64,000 nt of DNA from Anabaena lutea FACHB-196 (GCF_014698305.1 NZ_JACJST010000001.1:124001-188000); one strand, 5' to 3'; shown: positions 25,120 through 33,719, numbered from the stretch's first letter. Notes: a model not told the origin generated them from the sequence alone. Program-made: numbers and translations.

Positions 25120-25944
25120 ATGCGGTCACAAAACCAGACAATTACTAACGCATCTCCCACCGTAGTAGCAATGTTAGAGAAAGAAGCAAAACTTGTGAAT
25201 ATTAAAAGAGTTGTGTTTTTTTTAGTGAGTGTTGCTGCATTGATTTTTGCCTATAACCAAAGTGAGTTAAATTTCCCTTTGCTTCTACTACAGGGAGACA
25301 ACATGGTGGAATATATAAGAGCATATTTTCCACCTGATTTTACTGATTGGAAGTATTATTTTTCAGAAACACTAATTACTATATCAATGGGAATTTGGGG
25401 AACCATAATGGCAGCGATCGCAGCTGTTCCTCTATCTATCCTAGCATCTAATAATATGTGTCCAATATGGGTTGTACAACCGACACGTCGCCTCTTAGAT
25501 GCTATGCGTGCTATTAATGAAGTCGTCTTTGCACTTATATTTGTAGTTGCTGTAGGGTTAGGTCCATTTGCAGGAGTTTTGGCTTTATTTGTGCATACTA
25601 CAGGCATTCTCGGTAAGCTGTTTTCAGAGGCTGTAGAATCAATTGAGCCAGGACCTATAGAAGGAATTAGAGCTACTGGTGCAAGTCAGATTCAAGAAGT
25701 TATTTATGGAGTGATTCCGCAAGTTATGCCTTTGTGGACTTCTTTTACTCTCTACAGATTTGAGTCAAATGTGCGCTCTGCTTCTGTGTTAGGAATCGTC
25801 GGGGCTGGTGGTATTGGTGTTTCATTATATCAAAGTTTTGGTTCATTTGAATATCAAAAAGTCTGTGTAATTCTCATTATTTTGGTTGTTGCTACTGCTA
25901 CCATTGATTTGCTTTCTGCGAGAGTGAGAAAATGGCTAGTTTAG
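25120..25944 (+). CDS. phnE: Phosphonate ABC transporter permease
   Basis: 274 residues with about six membrane segments, the first being VVFFLVSVAALIFAY. The inner-membrane permease signature EAA-like loop is GPIEGIRATGASQIQEVIYG, followed by VIPQVMPLWTSF. It forms the channel for PhnC/PhnD. ATG at 25120, 23 bases after phnD, so the genes are co-transcribed. Only one phnE copy is present; some marine cyanobacteria carry two. Confidence 0.93.
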   Translation: MRSQNQTITNASPTVVAMLEKEAKLVNIKRVVFFLVSVAALIFAYNQSELNFPLLLLQGDNMVEYIRAYFPPDFTDWKYYFSETLITISMGIWGTIMAAIAAVPLSILASNNMCPIWVVQPTRRLLDAMRAINEVVFALIFVVAVGLGPFAGVLALFVHTTGILGKLFSEAVESIEPGPIEGIRATGASQIQEVIYGVIPQVMPLWTSFTLYRFESNVRSASVLGIVGAGGIGVSLYQSFGSFEYQKVCVILIILVVATATIDLLSARVRKWLV

Positions 25945-26070
25945 CAGAGGTCAGGAGGGTTCGTTAATCTTACTTCCTTCATATATCAATAATTTAGATG
26001 TCAAGTCGCTTCGCTCCCAATTAAAAAAAGGTCAAATTGTCAAAATTGCGTTAATCTATTTTTCATCTAG

Positions 26071-26580
26071 ATGTCTAGACAAGTTCAGAATAGTTTAAAA
26101 CAAAATACCATAACTCAACTTATGTCTACTGTGACGCAGCGACAAGTATGGATGGCAACATTAGCTAAAGCCGAGTTAGAGCTATTAGAAAAACTGGTAA
26201 ACAAATTACGTACTTTGCCCAACTATAGCTTTTTACGCCCCCCAGAGATTGGTTTAGCAATGGTGCGGGGATGTGCTGGAGGTAATGGACAGCCATTTAA
26301 CTTGGGAGAAATTACCATAACTCGCTGTGTCGTACAGTTAGAGAGCCAAGGCCACGAAGCGATAGCTGGATTTGGTTATGTAGCAGGGCGATCGCACCGT
26401 CATGCAGAACTAGCCGCTGTTTGTGATGCGTTACTACAAACCCCAAATTGGCACGATCAAATTCAGGCTGAAGTAATTCAACCTTTGCAAGCTGAATACC
26501 AACAGCAGCAGGAACTAAAGCAGCGTCAAGCAGCAGCCACTCAGGTCAATTTCTTCACAATGGTGAGAGGGGAAGGGTGA
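26071..26580 (+). CDS. phnG: C-P lyase subunit PhnG
   Basis: 169 residues (153 from the internal ATG at 26122, which matches the usual family start QRQVWMATLAKA better). Core motifs are RPPEIGLAMVRGCAGGNGQP, then FNLGEITITRCVVQL and GFGYVAGRSHRHAELAAVCD. PhnG is a structural subunit of the PhnGHIJ core complex and is needed, with PhnH and PhnI, to transfer methylphosphonate onto ribose. The C-terminus (MVRGEG) runs into a G-rich repeat, so its last residues are derived from that repeat. Confidence 0.92.
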   Translation: MSRQVQNSLKQNTITQLMSTVTQRQVWMATLAKAELELLEKLVNKLRTLPNYSFLRPPEIGLAMVRGCAGGNGQPFNLGEITITRCVVQLESQGHEAIAGFGYVAGRSHRHAELAAVCDALLQTPNWHDQIQAEVIQPLQAEYQQQQELKQRQAAATQVNFFTMVRGEG

Positions 26581-26595
26581 GGGGCAGGGGGCTCA

Positions 26596-26794
26596 CAAGG
26601 GTAGGTATTTTACATTGTCGTGAGGGCAAGACTTGGGGGACAAGGAAGGACAGTGGACAAGGGAGGAAAACCGTACAAAATTATATTTTATTGGTAACAA
26701 AAAGACCATTGTGCGGAGAAAATCTTCCTTGTCTACTTTCCCTCCTTGTCTTCCTAGTCCTGCCTTAACAGATAATATTAAAAACCTACCCTTG
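26596..26794. mobile_element. MITE/foldback element between phnG and phnH
   Basis: Ends CAAGGGTAGGT (26596-26606) and ACCTACCCTTG (26784-26794) are perfect 11-bp inverted repeats. Both are flanked by TCA (26593-26595 and 26795-26797), a 3-bp target duplication of the TNA type. The interior is an imperfect long palindrome (ACAAGGGAGGAAA opposite TTTCCCTCCTTGT). No gene inside. Confidence 0.65.
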
Positions 26795-26841
26795 TCAGGG
26801 GGCAGGGGGCAGGGGAAGCAGGGGGAGATAAGGGAAAATTA

Positions 26842-27447
26842 ATGAATAAAATTACGTACTTACCTGGCTTTCGAGACTCAATTCATGATGCTCAGAGGAC
26901 GTTTAGAGGGTTGCTTGATGCTAATGCTCGACCGGGTACACCTTATCATATCAGCGCTGATATGAGTGTACCTTTGGGTGTAACACCTGCTTGTGGGGCT
27001 GCTTGTTTGACATTGCTGGATTTGGATGTTGTGGTATGGCTACAGCCGAGTTTTGCAGATCAAGTGAGAGATTGGTTGTTGTTCCATGCTGGCTGTCGTT
27101 TTACTCAGTACCCAGAGGAAGCTAATTTTGCTTTAATTCAAGATTTGGCAGCATTGCCAGAATTATCTATTTTTAACTGGGGGACAGCTGAAAAACCTGA
27201 GGCTTCAACAACATTGTTGATACAGGTAGAAAGTTTTGAGATGGGAAAGCCTGTAATTTTGACAGGTTCAGGTATTTTAGATCAGCAAGAGATTTCTCCC
27301 ACACTTCCCCATCATTTTTGGGAATTCTGGATGCAGAATCACCAAGCTTATCCACAAGGTGTAGATGTGTTTTTATTTACAAAAAATGCAGTCATGGGTC
27401 TACCACGCACAGCAAAGTTAGTAGTAAAAAACTCAGTTCAAACCTAA
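26842..27447 (+). CDS. phnH: C-P lyase subunit PhnH
   Basis: 201 residues. PGFRDSIHDAQRTFRGLLDA is the characteristic N-terminus, followed by FHAGCRF, PVILTGSGI and FPQGVD-like AYPQGVDVFLFTK near the end. PhnH is the PLP-transferase-fold subunit of the PhnGHIJ complex with no catalytic role of its own known. It sits after the MITE and starts with ATG within an AT-rich stretch. Length matches the family. Confidence 0.93.
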   Translation: MNKITYLPGFRDSIHDAQRTFRGLLDANARPGTPYHISADMSVPLGVTPACGAACLTLLDLDVVVWLQPSFADQVRDWLLFHAGCRFTQYPEEANFALIQDLAALPELSIFNWGTAEKPEASTTLLIQVESFEMGKPVILTGSGILDQQEISPTLPHHFWEFWMQNHQAYPQGVDVFLFTKNAVMGLPRTAKLVVKNSVQT

Positions 27448-27508
27448 ATTTATCGGCGTTGCTGAATTGAAGTATGAAATTGAAAAATCAAAGATTTCAA
27501 ACTGTTAC

Positions 27509-27612
27509 TCTCTGTGACTTTGCGCCTCTGCGTGAAATAAAATCATACTCTTAATCAGCAACGCCAATTTATCAATCACAAATTACAAATTACAAATTAC
27601 AAATTACAAATT
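27509..27612. repeat. Dispersed repeat plus ACAAATT STRR before phnI
   Basis: 27509-27540 is a copy of the CTCTGCGCCTCTGCGTGA repeat also seen at 13208, 14919 and 16191. 27578-27612 carries five ACAAATT units that run up to the phnI start codon. Confidence 0.75.
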
Positions 27613-28740
27613 ATGCCATACGTTGCAGTTAAAGGCGGTGAACAGGCAATTGAAAATGCAGAAGCACTCCTGCAAAGTAGACGCAGAGGTGATCCTGCTA
27701 TTCCCGAACTGAGCCTAGACCAAATTGAACAACAGCTAAACCTAGCAGTAGAACGGGTGATGTGTGAAGGTAGCTTATATGATCGAGAGTTGGCAGCCCT
27801 AGCCATTAAACAATCTTGGGGTGATTTAGTAGAAGCAATTTTTTTATTACGAGCCTACCGGACAACACTACCCCGCTTTTACTATAGCCAGCCATTAGAC
27901 ACCAGCAAAATGCAGATTCAACGCCGCATTTCTGCCATTTTTAAAGATGTACCAGGAGGACAAAGATTAGGGACTACCTTCGATTACATTCATCGTCTAC
28001 TAGACTTTAAATTAATAGCAGAAGGACAAATTCCTGAAGCACCAGAAGCAGAAGCAATTACAGAAACAGTTTTGCGTGTAATTGACACTTTAGATCGTGA
28101 AGGATTGATGCAAGCGGAAGAAGGGCATGGGAGCAGGGGAGCAGGGGAGCAGGGGGAGCAAGTAAATAATGATTCTCCGTTATCTCCCTCATCTCAACCA
28201 TTTGACTTAACTCGTCAACCATTGACTTTTCCTGCGGGAAGGGATGCAAGACTGCAAAATTTAGCGCGTGCAGATGAAGGTTTTTTGTTATCGCTGGCAT
28301 ATTCTACACAACGGGGCTATGGCAGAAACCATCCTTTTGCGGGAGAGATTCGGATGGGGGAAGTAGAGGTGGTGATTTGTCCAGAAGAATTGGGATTTGA
28401 AATAGCGATCGCAGATATTACTGTCACCGAAGTGCAAATGGTCAATCAGTTTAAAGGTAGTAAAGAATTACCTGCACAATTTACCCGTGGTTATGGTCTC
28501 ACTTTTGGCTACAACGAACGTAAAGCTATGTCGATGGCGTTGGTTGATAGAGCAATGCGAGCCGAGGAATTAGGGGAAACTATTCAAGGCCCAGCCCAAA
28601 ACGTCGAGTTTGTACTTTCCCACTCTGACAATGTGGAAGCACAAGGTTTTGTCCAACATCTCAAACTCCCACACTACATTGACTTTCAAGCAGAGCTAAA
28701 TGTAGTGCGGAAAATTAGAAGTAGAGAGAACAGGGAATAG
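27613..28740 (+). CDS. phnI: C-P lyase subunit PhnI (nucleosidase)
   Basis: 375 residues; about 20 longer than usual. PYVAVKGGEQAIENAEALLQ begins the protein, and LLSLAYSTQRGYGRNHPFAG and TRGYGLTFGYNERKAMSMAL are the conserved blocks. PhnI removes adenine from ATP while methylphosphonate is attached, giving the ribose 1-phosphonate triphosphate. Residues ~170-190 (EEGHGSRGAGEQGEQVNN) are translated from an inserted GGAGCAG repeat, in frame, in a loop that the family usually lacks. The stop codon is directly followed by a MITE with an 8-bp duplication. Confidence 0.93.
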   Translation: MPYVAVKGGEQAIENAEALLQSRRRGDPAIPELSLDQIEQQLNLAVERVMCEGSLYDRELAALAIKQSWGDLVEAIFLLRAYRTTLPRFYYSQPLDTSKMQIQRRISAIFKDVPGGQRLGTTFDYIHRLLDFKLIAEGQIPEAPEAEAITETVLRVIDTLDREGLMQAEEGHGSRGAGEQGEQVNNDSPLSPSSQPFDLTRQPLTFPAGRDARLQNLARADEGFLLSLAYSTQRGYGRNHPFAGEIRMGEVEVVICPEELGFEIAIADITVTEVQMVNQFKGSKELPAQFTRGYGLTFGYNERKAMSMALVDRAMRAEELGETIQGPAQNVEFVLSHSDNVEAQGFVQHLKLPHYIDFQAELNVVRKIRSRENRE

Positions 28741-28747
28741 GGAAATT

Positions 28748-28893
28748 GTAAGAATTCAGGAGTCAGGAGTCAGGAATCAGAATGCTTATGAAATGAAGAA
28801 TAGAGAGAAGCAAGATTTTATCAAAATTATTAAATTTGACTCGAAACGTCTTTATTCTTCTGACTTGGAGTATTATCTATCCTGAATACTTAC
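28748..28893. mobile_element. MITE copy A with 14-bp inverted ends and 8-bp target duplication
   Basis: Ends GTAAGAATTCAGGA (28748-28761) and TCCTGAATACTTAC (28880-28893) are inverted with one mismatch. GGGAAATT flanks both sides (28740-28747 and 28894-28901), a perfect 8-bp target-site duplication. A near-identical copy in opposite orientation is at 59844-60002. No coding capacity. Confidence 0.85.
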
Positions 28894-28957
28894 GGGAAAT
28901 TTAGTTTTTATCCTCGTTTGAAAAAATTAGTGTAAGTCAGTAACAATAACACAAACT

Positions 28958-30148
28958 ATGCAAATAACCTCAAAACTAAGAAATACAAAAATTGCTATTC
29001 AAGGAGCAAATGTATTAACTCCCGATGGTTGGTTAAAAGATGCCACAGTTTTAATTGAAGATGGGCAATTTACCAGGATTGATCAGACAAATAGTCCTGA
29101 TGGATTTGATTTGGTAAATGCTCAAGGACTCCAGATGTTACCAGGAATTATTGACTTACATGGCGATGCTTTTGAAAGGATGATTTGCCCCCGTCCGGGA
29201 GTTAACTTTCCTCTACCAATAGCGATCGCAGATAATGACCGCAACCTCTTAGCATCTGGTATCACAACTTTCTATTGCTCAATTACCGATTCTTATGAAC
29301 CAGGTTTACGTAGCCGAGATTCTGCCCGTGCTTTAATTGACTTCATCTTAGGGGCAGGAAAACAAGTCTTAAATTGCAACCATCGCATTCATATCAGACA
29401 TGAAGAAGCAAATATCGTAGGTCATCAAGAATTGTGTGATTGGATGGAATCTGGCAGGGTACATATTTTATCCATCAACGATCACCTACCACCTCCAGGA
29501 AATCAAAAGAGATTGAGCCGCTATCTCAATAGTGTGAAGCAAAGATCATCCATGTCTATAGAAGAGATTGAAGAATTAATCGATCAGGTAGCAGCACGAC
29601 GACATGAAGGAGAAGCGCAAATAGAACAACTAGTGAATTTAGCTCATACCTACAGTATTCCCCTTGCTTCCCACGATGATGATAGTCCTGAGAAAGTAAC
29701 ACTCAGTCAACAACGCCGAGTAGCGATCGCCGAATTTCCCGCTACTGTGGACTTAGCTGCCCAATCTCGTGAATATGGTGCAGCAGTTCTCATGGGTGCG
29801 CCTAACTTAGTGCGTGGTGGTTCTCACTTAGGCTTAATGAGTGTAGCTGAGGCAGTTAAAAATAACGTCATCGATTGTCTTTGCTCAGATTATCATTATC
29901 CTTCCTTGTTTTATGCACCCTTCAAACTCCAAGAATTAGGCTTAATGTCCTTTGAACAAGCATGGTCATTAGTTTCCAACCGACCAGCACAAGCAGCAGG
30001 AATTAGCGATCGCAAAGGTAAAATCGCTCCTGGGTTAGATGCTGATTTCCTGTTGATATCTCCTGATAATCCTTTACCATCCGCCATAGCTGCGATCGCA
30101 TCTGTTTATGTAACAGGTCAAGAAGTCGCCCGATATCACATCAAATAA
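28958..30148 (+). CDS. phnM: Alpha-D-ribose 1-methylphosphonate 5-triphosphate diphosphatase PhnM
   Basis: 396 residues of the metal-dependent amidohydrolase family. MLPGIIDLHGDAFER carries the first metal ligand pair (HGD, variant HxH), LASHDDDSPE and LCSDYHYPSL supply later ligands, and the end AGISDRKGKIAPGLDADFLL is typical. PhnM removes pyrophosphate from ribose 1-methylphosphonate 5-triphosphate, giving the PhnJ substrate. It lies between phnI and phnJ, where most operons have phnJ next to phnI. The MITE in front of it may affect its expression. Confidence 0.93.
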   Translation: MQITSKLRNTKIAIQGANVLTPDGWLKDATVLIEDGQFTRIDQTNSPDGFDLVNAQGLQMLPGIIDLHGDAFERMICPRPGVNFPLPIAIADNDRNLLASGITTFYCSITDSYEPGLRSRDSARALIDFILGAGKQVLNCNHRIHIRHEEANIVGHQELCDWMESGRVHILSINDHLPPPGNQKRLSRYLNSVKQRSSMSIEEIEELIDQVAARRHEGEAQIEQLVNLAHTYSIPLASHDDDSPEKVTLSQQRRVAIAEFPATVDLAAQSREYGAAVLMGAPNLVRGGSHLGLMSVAEAVKNNVIDCLCSDYHYPSLFYAPFKLQELGLMSFEQAWSLVSNRPAQAAGISDRKGKIAPGLDADFLLISPDNPLPSAIAAIASVYVTGQEVARYHIK

Positions 30149-30208
30149 CTATGAAACCTACCATTGAAAGCATTATCATCCCAGATTCTGTTTCATATCG
30201 CCAATCAA

Positions 30209-31102
30209 ATGAATATTTCTCCCAGTCCCCAGTCCCCAATCCCCAATCCCCAATCCCCAGAAACAGGCTTTAACTTTGCATACTTAGACGAGCAAACAAA
30301 GCGTTCCATTCGTCGTGCCTTGCTGAAAGCCGTAGCAATTCCAGGACATCAAATTCCCTTTTCTTCCAGAGAAATGCCCATGTCTTACGGCTGGGGTACT
30401 GGTGGAATTCAGGTCACGGCTGCTGTCATTGGTCAAAATGATGTCTTGAAAGTTATTGACCAAGGAGCAGACGACACCACTAACGCCGTGAATATTCGTC
30501 GCTTTTTCAAAAAAGTTTGTGGTGTAAAGACAACAGAACACACACAAGCAGCGACTTTAATTCAGACTCGCCACCGTATACCCGAAACACCACTACAAGA
30601 AGGACAGATTTTAGTTTACCAAGTACCCATTCCTGAACCTTTGCGCTGGCTAGAACCCTCATCTGTCGAGACGGGCAAAATGCACGCTCTGGAAGAATAC
30701 GGAGCTATGTACGTCAAGCTTTACGAAGATATTACCACACATGGACATATTGCCACATCCTACGACTACCCAGTAATGGTGCATAACCGCTATCTGATGA
30801 GTCCTAGTCCGATCCCTCGCTTTGATAATCCCAAAATGGATATGAGTCCGGCATTGCAATTATTTGGTGCAGGGAGAGAAAAGCGCATATATGCAATTCC
30901 ACCGTATACCAAAGTTAAAAGTCTCGATTTTGAGGACTATCCCTTTACTGTAGAAAAATGGGATAAAGCTTGTGAATTATGCGGTTCTACAGAAAGCTAC
31001 TTAGATGAGGTAGTCATTGACGACCAAGGTGGACGAATGTGGATCTGCTCAGATACAGACTTTTGTAGGGGGAGAAAAAGTAGAGAGTTATTCCCTAGCT
31101 AA
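30209..31102 (+). CDS. phnJ: C-P lyase PhnJ (radical SAM)
   Basis: 297 residues from the ATG at 30209; the frame is open from 30164 (TTG). The four Cys motif CX2C-X21-C-X5-C near the C-terminus (CELC … ICSDTDFC) holds the iron-sulfur cluster and the catalytic Cys. AIPGHQIPF contains the glycyl-radical Gly. PhnJ cleaves the carbon-phosphorus bond and releases methane from methylphosphonate. Residues just after the start (SPSPQSPIPNPQSPE) come from a CCCCAAT-type tandem repeat that has replaced the normal N-terminus before GFNFAYLDEQTKR. A 40-codon frame from an ATG at 30151 is in another frame. Confidence 0.93.
   Translation: MNISPSPQSPIPNPQSPETGFNFAYLDEQTKRSIRRALLKAVAIPGHQIPFSSREMPMSYGWGTGGIQVTAAVIGQNDVLKVIDQGADDTTNAVNIRRFFKKVCGVKTTEHTQAATLIQTRHRIPETPLQEGQILVYQVPIPEPLRWLEPSSVETGKMHALEEYGAMYVKLYEDITTHGHIATSYDYPVMVHNRYLMSPSPIPRFDNPKMDMSPALQLFGAGREKRIYAIPPYTKVKSLDFEDYPFTVEKWDKACELCGSTESYLDEVVIDDQGGRMWICSDTDFCRGRKSRELFPS
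30213..30259. repeat. STRR inside the 5' end of phnJ
   Basis: Seven-base units of the AGTCCCC/AATCCCC type (about six), translated as Ser-Pro-Asn/Gln-rich residues. Confidence 0.8.
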
Positions 31103-31117
31103 CAACTTTCTTGACTA

Positions 31118-31174
31118 ATGACCAATGACCAATGACCAATGACCAATGCCCAATGCCCAATGCCCAATGCCCAA
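31118..31174. repeat. STRR array upstream of phnK (AATGACC and AATGCCC units)
   Basis: About four AATGACC units followed by four AATGCCC units. It creates false ATG starts for phnK; the true ATG is after the array at 31179. Confidence 0.85.
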
Positions 31175-31178
31175 TAAA

Positions 31179-31952
31179 ATGACTAAACCCCTTTTACAGG
31201 TTCACCAACTGAGTAAATCTTACGGCGCAATTAAAGCTTGCGATCGCATTTCTTTTAATCTCTATCCTGGGCAAGTTCTCGGTATTGTCGGAGAATCAGG
31301 TTCGGGTAAATCTACTTTGCTAAGTGCTATTGCCAATTACATTTCTATTGACAAAGGTAATGTTACTTATACTAGCCGTAGCGGTGAAGACTTAGAAATT
31401 TTTCAACTTGCGGAAGCTAAACGGCGATTATTGATGCGAACTGAGTGGGGCTTTGTACAGCAAAATCCCCGTGATGGTCTGCGAATGAAGGTGAGTGCGG
31501 GAGCAAATATCGGTGAACGCTTACTAGATATTGGGGTACGGCACTACGGCAATATTCGAGATGAGGCTGCCCATTGGCTACAACAAGTGGAAATTGACCC
31601 AACACGGATAGATGATTTACCAGTCCACTTTTCTGGAGGGATGCAACAAAGATTACAACTTGCCCGTGTATTGGTGACACGTCCTCGGTTAATCTTGATG
31701 GACGAACCGACAGGTGGGTTGGATGTTTCGGTGCAAGCGCGGTTATTGGATTTGTTGCGATCGCTTGTCCGCAATTTTCACCTCAGCGTGATTATAGTTA
31801 CCCACGATATCGGCGTAGTCAGATTGCTGGCACACAGATTATTAGTCATGCAACAAGGACAGGTGGTGGAATCAGGTTTAACTGATCAAGTGCTTGATGA
31901 TCCACAACATCCATACACTCAACTACTAGTCAGCGCCGCTTTAACACCGTGA
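31179..31952 (+). CDS. phnK: C-P lyase ABC-type subunit PhnK
   Basis: 257 residues from the ATG at 31179. Frames starting at 31146 only translate the AATGCCC repeat and are rejected as starts. Walker A GESGSGKST, signature FSGGMQQR and Walker B LILMDEPTGG are complete. The first part (LLQVHQLSKSYGAIKACDRI) is typical of the PhnK/oligopeptide ABC group. PhnK docks onto PhnGHIJ and drives conformational changes during catalysis; it is not a transporter ATPase. Overlaps phnL by four bases. Confidence 0.93.
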   Translation: MTKPLLQVHQLSKSYGAIKACDRISFNLYPGQVLGIVGESGSGKSTLLSAIANYISIDKGNVTYTSRSGEDLEIFQLAEAKRRLLMRTEWGFVQQNPRDGLRMKVSAGANIGERLLDIGVRHYGNIRDEAAHWLQQVEIDPTRIDDLPVHFSGGMQQRLQLARVLVTRPRLILMDEPTGGLDVSVQARLLDLLRSLVRNFHLSVIIVTHDIGVVRLLAHRLLVMQQGQVVESGLTDQVLDDPQHPYTQLLVSAALTP

Positions 31953-32695
31953 GTTTCTTAACAATGCAATCATTAACTATTAATCATCATCCAGTCAACT
32001 TTCCTAACCAAGCACTTTTACAAGTTGATAATTTGCGAAAAAGTTTTATTCTGCATCAGCAAGGAGGCATTAATTTATCGGTGCTAGAAGGTGTGTCTTT
32101 GAGCGTTAATGCTGGGGAATGTGTTGCTCTTTCTGGAACTTCCGGTAGTGGGAAATCTACATTTATGCGCTGTTTATATGCTAACTATCGCGTTGATAGT
32201 GGTTCTATTTGGGTGAAGCATGATGAATATTGGGTGGATTTATGTCAACTCGCTCCCCACGAAATTTTAGCAGTTCGGCAGAAAACCATTGGATATGTCA
32301 GTCAGTTTTTAAGAGTAATTCCCAGAGTACCAGCGTTAGATGTTGCCGCAGAACCACTGTTGGAATTAGGTATTGATATAGATGTTGCATATCACAAAGT
32401 TAAAGACTTATTTCATCGCCTCAACCTTTCAGAACGACTGTGGCATCTTTCCCCCACTACCTTTTCTGGAGGTGAAAAGCAACGGGTAAATATTACTCGT
32501 GCTTTAGCAGTTGATTATCCAATTTTGCTACTAGATGAACCAACTTCAGCCCTAGACGCTACCAATCGCCAGGTAGTCATTGAACTGCTGCAAGAGAAAA
32601 AAGCTCAAGGTTGTGCCTTAATTGGCATTTTTCACGACGAAGAAGTCAGAGCGCAACTTTGTAACCGTGAATTAATTTTTGGTCATGATAACTGA
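31949..32695 (+). CDS. phnL: C-P lyase ABC-type subunit PhnL
   Basis: 248 residues from a GTG that overlaps the phnK stop (GTGA). An ATG at 31964 is an alternative. Walker A GTSGSGKST, signature FSGGEKQRVN, Walker B ILLLDEPTSALD, and the PhnL-type block TIGYVSQFLRVIPRVPALDV are present. PhnL partners PhnK on the C-P lyase core. It is the last phn gene of the cluster; phnN, phnO and phnP do not follow. Confidence 0.93.
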   Translation: MSFLTMQSLTINHHPVNFPNQALLQVDNLRKSFILHQQGGINLSVLEGVSLSVNAGECVALSGTSGSGKSTFMRCLYANYRVDSGSIWVKHDEYWVDLCQLAPHEILAVRQKTIGYVSQFLRVIPRVPALDVAAEPLLELGIDIDVAYHKVKDLFHRLNLSERLWHLSPTTFSGGEKQRVNITRALAVDYPILLLDEPTSALDATNRQVVIELLQEKKAQGCALIGIFHDEEVRAQLCNRELIFGHDN

Positions 32696-32870
32696 TATTA
32701 GATATCATCTCAATAAAATTAACGGCGCTGCTTAAAACAGGGATGAATTATTGAACCGCAAAGACGCGTTCACGTTCGCGAAGCTTGGCGTTAGCCATAA
32801 TGTCCCGTAGGGATAGTGCGCGAAGAAGTGAGATTTTTTCGTTTACAAAAATTCAAAATATCCCGCAAAT
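32696..32870. repeat. Dispersed repeat (CGCAAAGACGCG / GTTCGCGAAGC type)
   Basis: 32757-32840 is made of short GC-rich palindromic modules, including CACGTTCGCGAAGCTTGGCG and ATGTCCCGTAGGGATAG. The same module type interrupts the BchH gene at 48172-48240. No gene inside. Confidence 0.6.
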
Positions 32871-32987
32871 ATGCAACGCCAAATCAACAATTTTGAGGAA
32901 TTAGAGACAAAAATAAATCAAGCATTGAAAAGCAGAATTCCTTCGGGATTACAAAAAAACGTTTGCATTGTCTGCCAATATAAGTAG
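32871..32987 (+). CDS. Small hypothetical protein or gene remnant, 38 aa
   Basis: The frame reads MQRQINNFEELETKINQALK, then SRIPSGLQKNVCIVCQYK and a stop. The C-terminal CIVC and helical first half look protein-like, but there is no Shine-Dalgarno and no family match. It may be the 5' remnant of a longer gene. Low confidence. Confidence 0.3.
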   Translation: MQRQINNFEELETKINQALKSRIPSGLQKNVCIVCQYK

Positions 32988-32999
32988 AAAATTAATTAC

Positions 33000-33524
33000 T
33001 TAACTAATCACTGTACTGATAGTAGATTCAGCGGTTTTAAATGCCATTCTCTTTTTAGCTGTTCTCATCAGTGCCAAGGCGAATAGAGAACCGACGGTAG
33101 GGATTGTTGCGCCTCCTGGGATATCGAAGGGGACAGGAGTAGAAACGATAGCATAAGTATATGGTGTATCGGAGAAAATCGTGAATGTATTAGTAGCAGG
33201 AGAATAATAGCCATTAACAAGGTTATCAGGATCTGGAAAATTGTATGCAAAAAGGGGACTAACAGGATCTCCCTCATCATCAGTATTTGGTGTACCTAAC
33301 TGTGTACCAACTGCTTGAGCCAATTGATCTGCTAGATTAGATATTCCCCACCAAGGCTGAGATTGCAGCGTTGAGGAAATATTATCATAGGTATCAGTAG
33401 TAGTGGTAATGTCGTAGTCTGTTCCACCAACATTAAACACCAAAGCTTGTGCTGGAAATGCACTACTAGCCAAGATACCAGCTGCACTACCAACAACTAA
33501 TGGCAAGAACGGAGATATTTTCAT
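33000..33524 (-). CDS. Exported protein with PEP-CTERM-like sorting tail
   Basis: 174 residues from the ATG at 33524. A signal peptide (MKISPFLPLVVGSAAGILAS, cleavage after AQA) is followed by a beta-rich, Asn/Thr/Tyr-rich body and a C-terminal PVPFDIPGGATIPTVGSLFA hydrophobic segment plus a basic end (RTAKKR). This is the tripartite layout of the cyanobacterial PFE/PEP-CTERM exosortase signals, in a variant form. Probably an outer or surface protein, function unknown. An upstream in-frame ATG at 33548 would add eight residues. Confidence 0.75.
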   Translation of the reverse strand: MKISPFLPLVVGSAAGILASSAFPAQALVFNVGGTDYDITTTTDTYDNISSTLQSQPWWGISNLADQLAQAVGTQLGTPNTDDEGDPVSPLFAYNFPDPDNLVNGYYSPATNTFTIFSDTPYTYAIVSTPVPFDIPGGATIPTVGSLFALALMRTAKKRMAFKTAESTISTVIS

Positions 33525-33610
33525 GAGATTTTGAGTAATTATGTACACATAATACGTATTTTCAAAAACTTAGTCAATGCAAACAGATTTGTTACAATCG
33601 CCACACTTAT

Positions 33611-33719
33611 AACGCTGTTTATCCCTCTACTTCCGTTGGACGCAATTCCAATAAAAGCAAGAAACGTCAGTCACGCTGTTTATCCCCCGCCTTTAGGCGT
33701 GGGGAGTGTCAATAAGTTA
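33611..33719. other. IS200/IS605-type terminal hairpin remnant and short repeats
   Basis: CGCTGTTTATCCC occurs twice (33613 and 33682). At 33686-33706 CCCCCGCC / GGCGTGGGG forms a hairpin with a bulged T, similar to the foldback ends of IS200/IS605 elements. No transposase is present. Probably a decayed end. Confidence 0.4.

Noticed and set aside
26577-26842. Two overlapping open frames between phnG and phnH
   Set aside because: They lie within a foldback element and translate repeat DNA; composition is not protein-like.
30151-30273. Separate 40-codon gene before phnJ
   Set aside because: It overlaps phnJ in another frame, mostly translates the tandem repeat and has no recognisable product.
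31118-31174. Tandem heptamer arrays (31 kb, 40 kb and others) as CRISPR or coding
   Set aside because: Units are 7 bases, head to tail, without spacers; they are known STRRs of heterocystous cyanobacteria.
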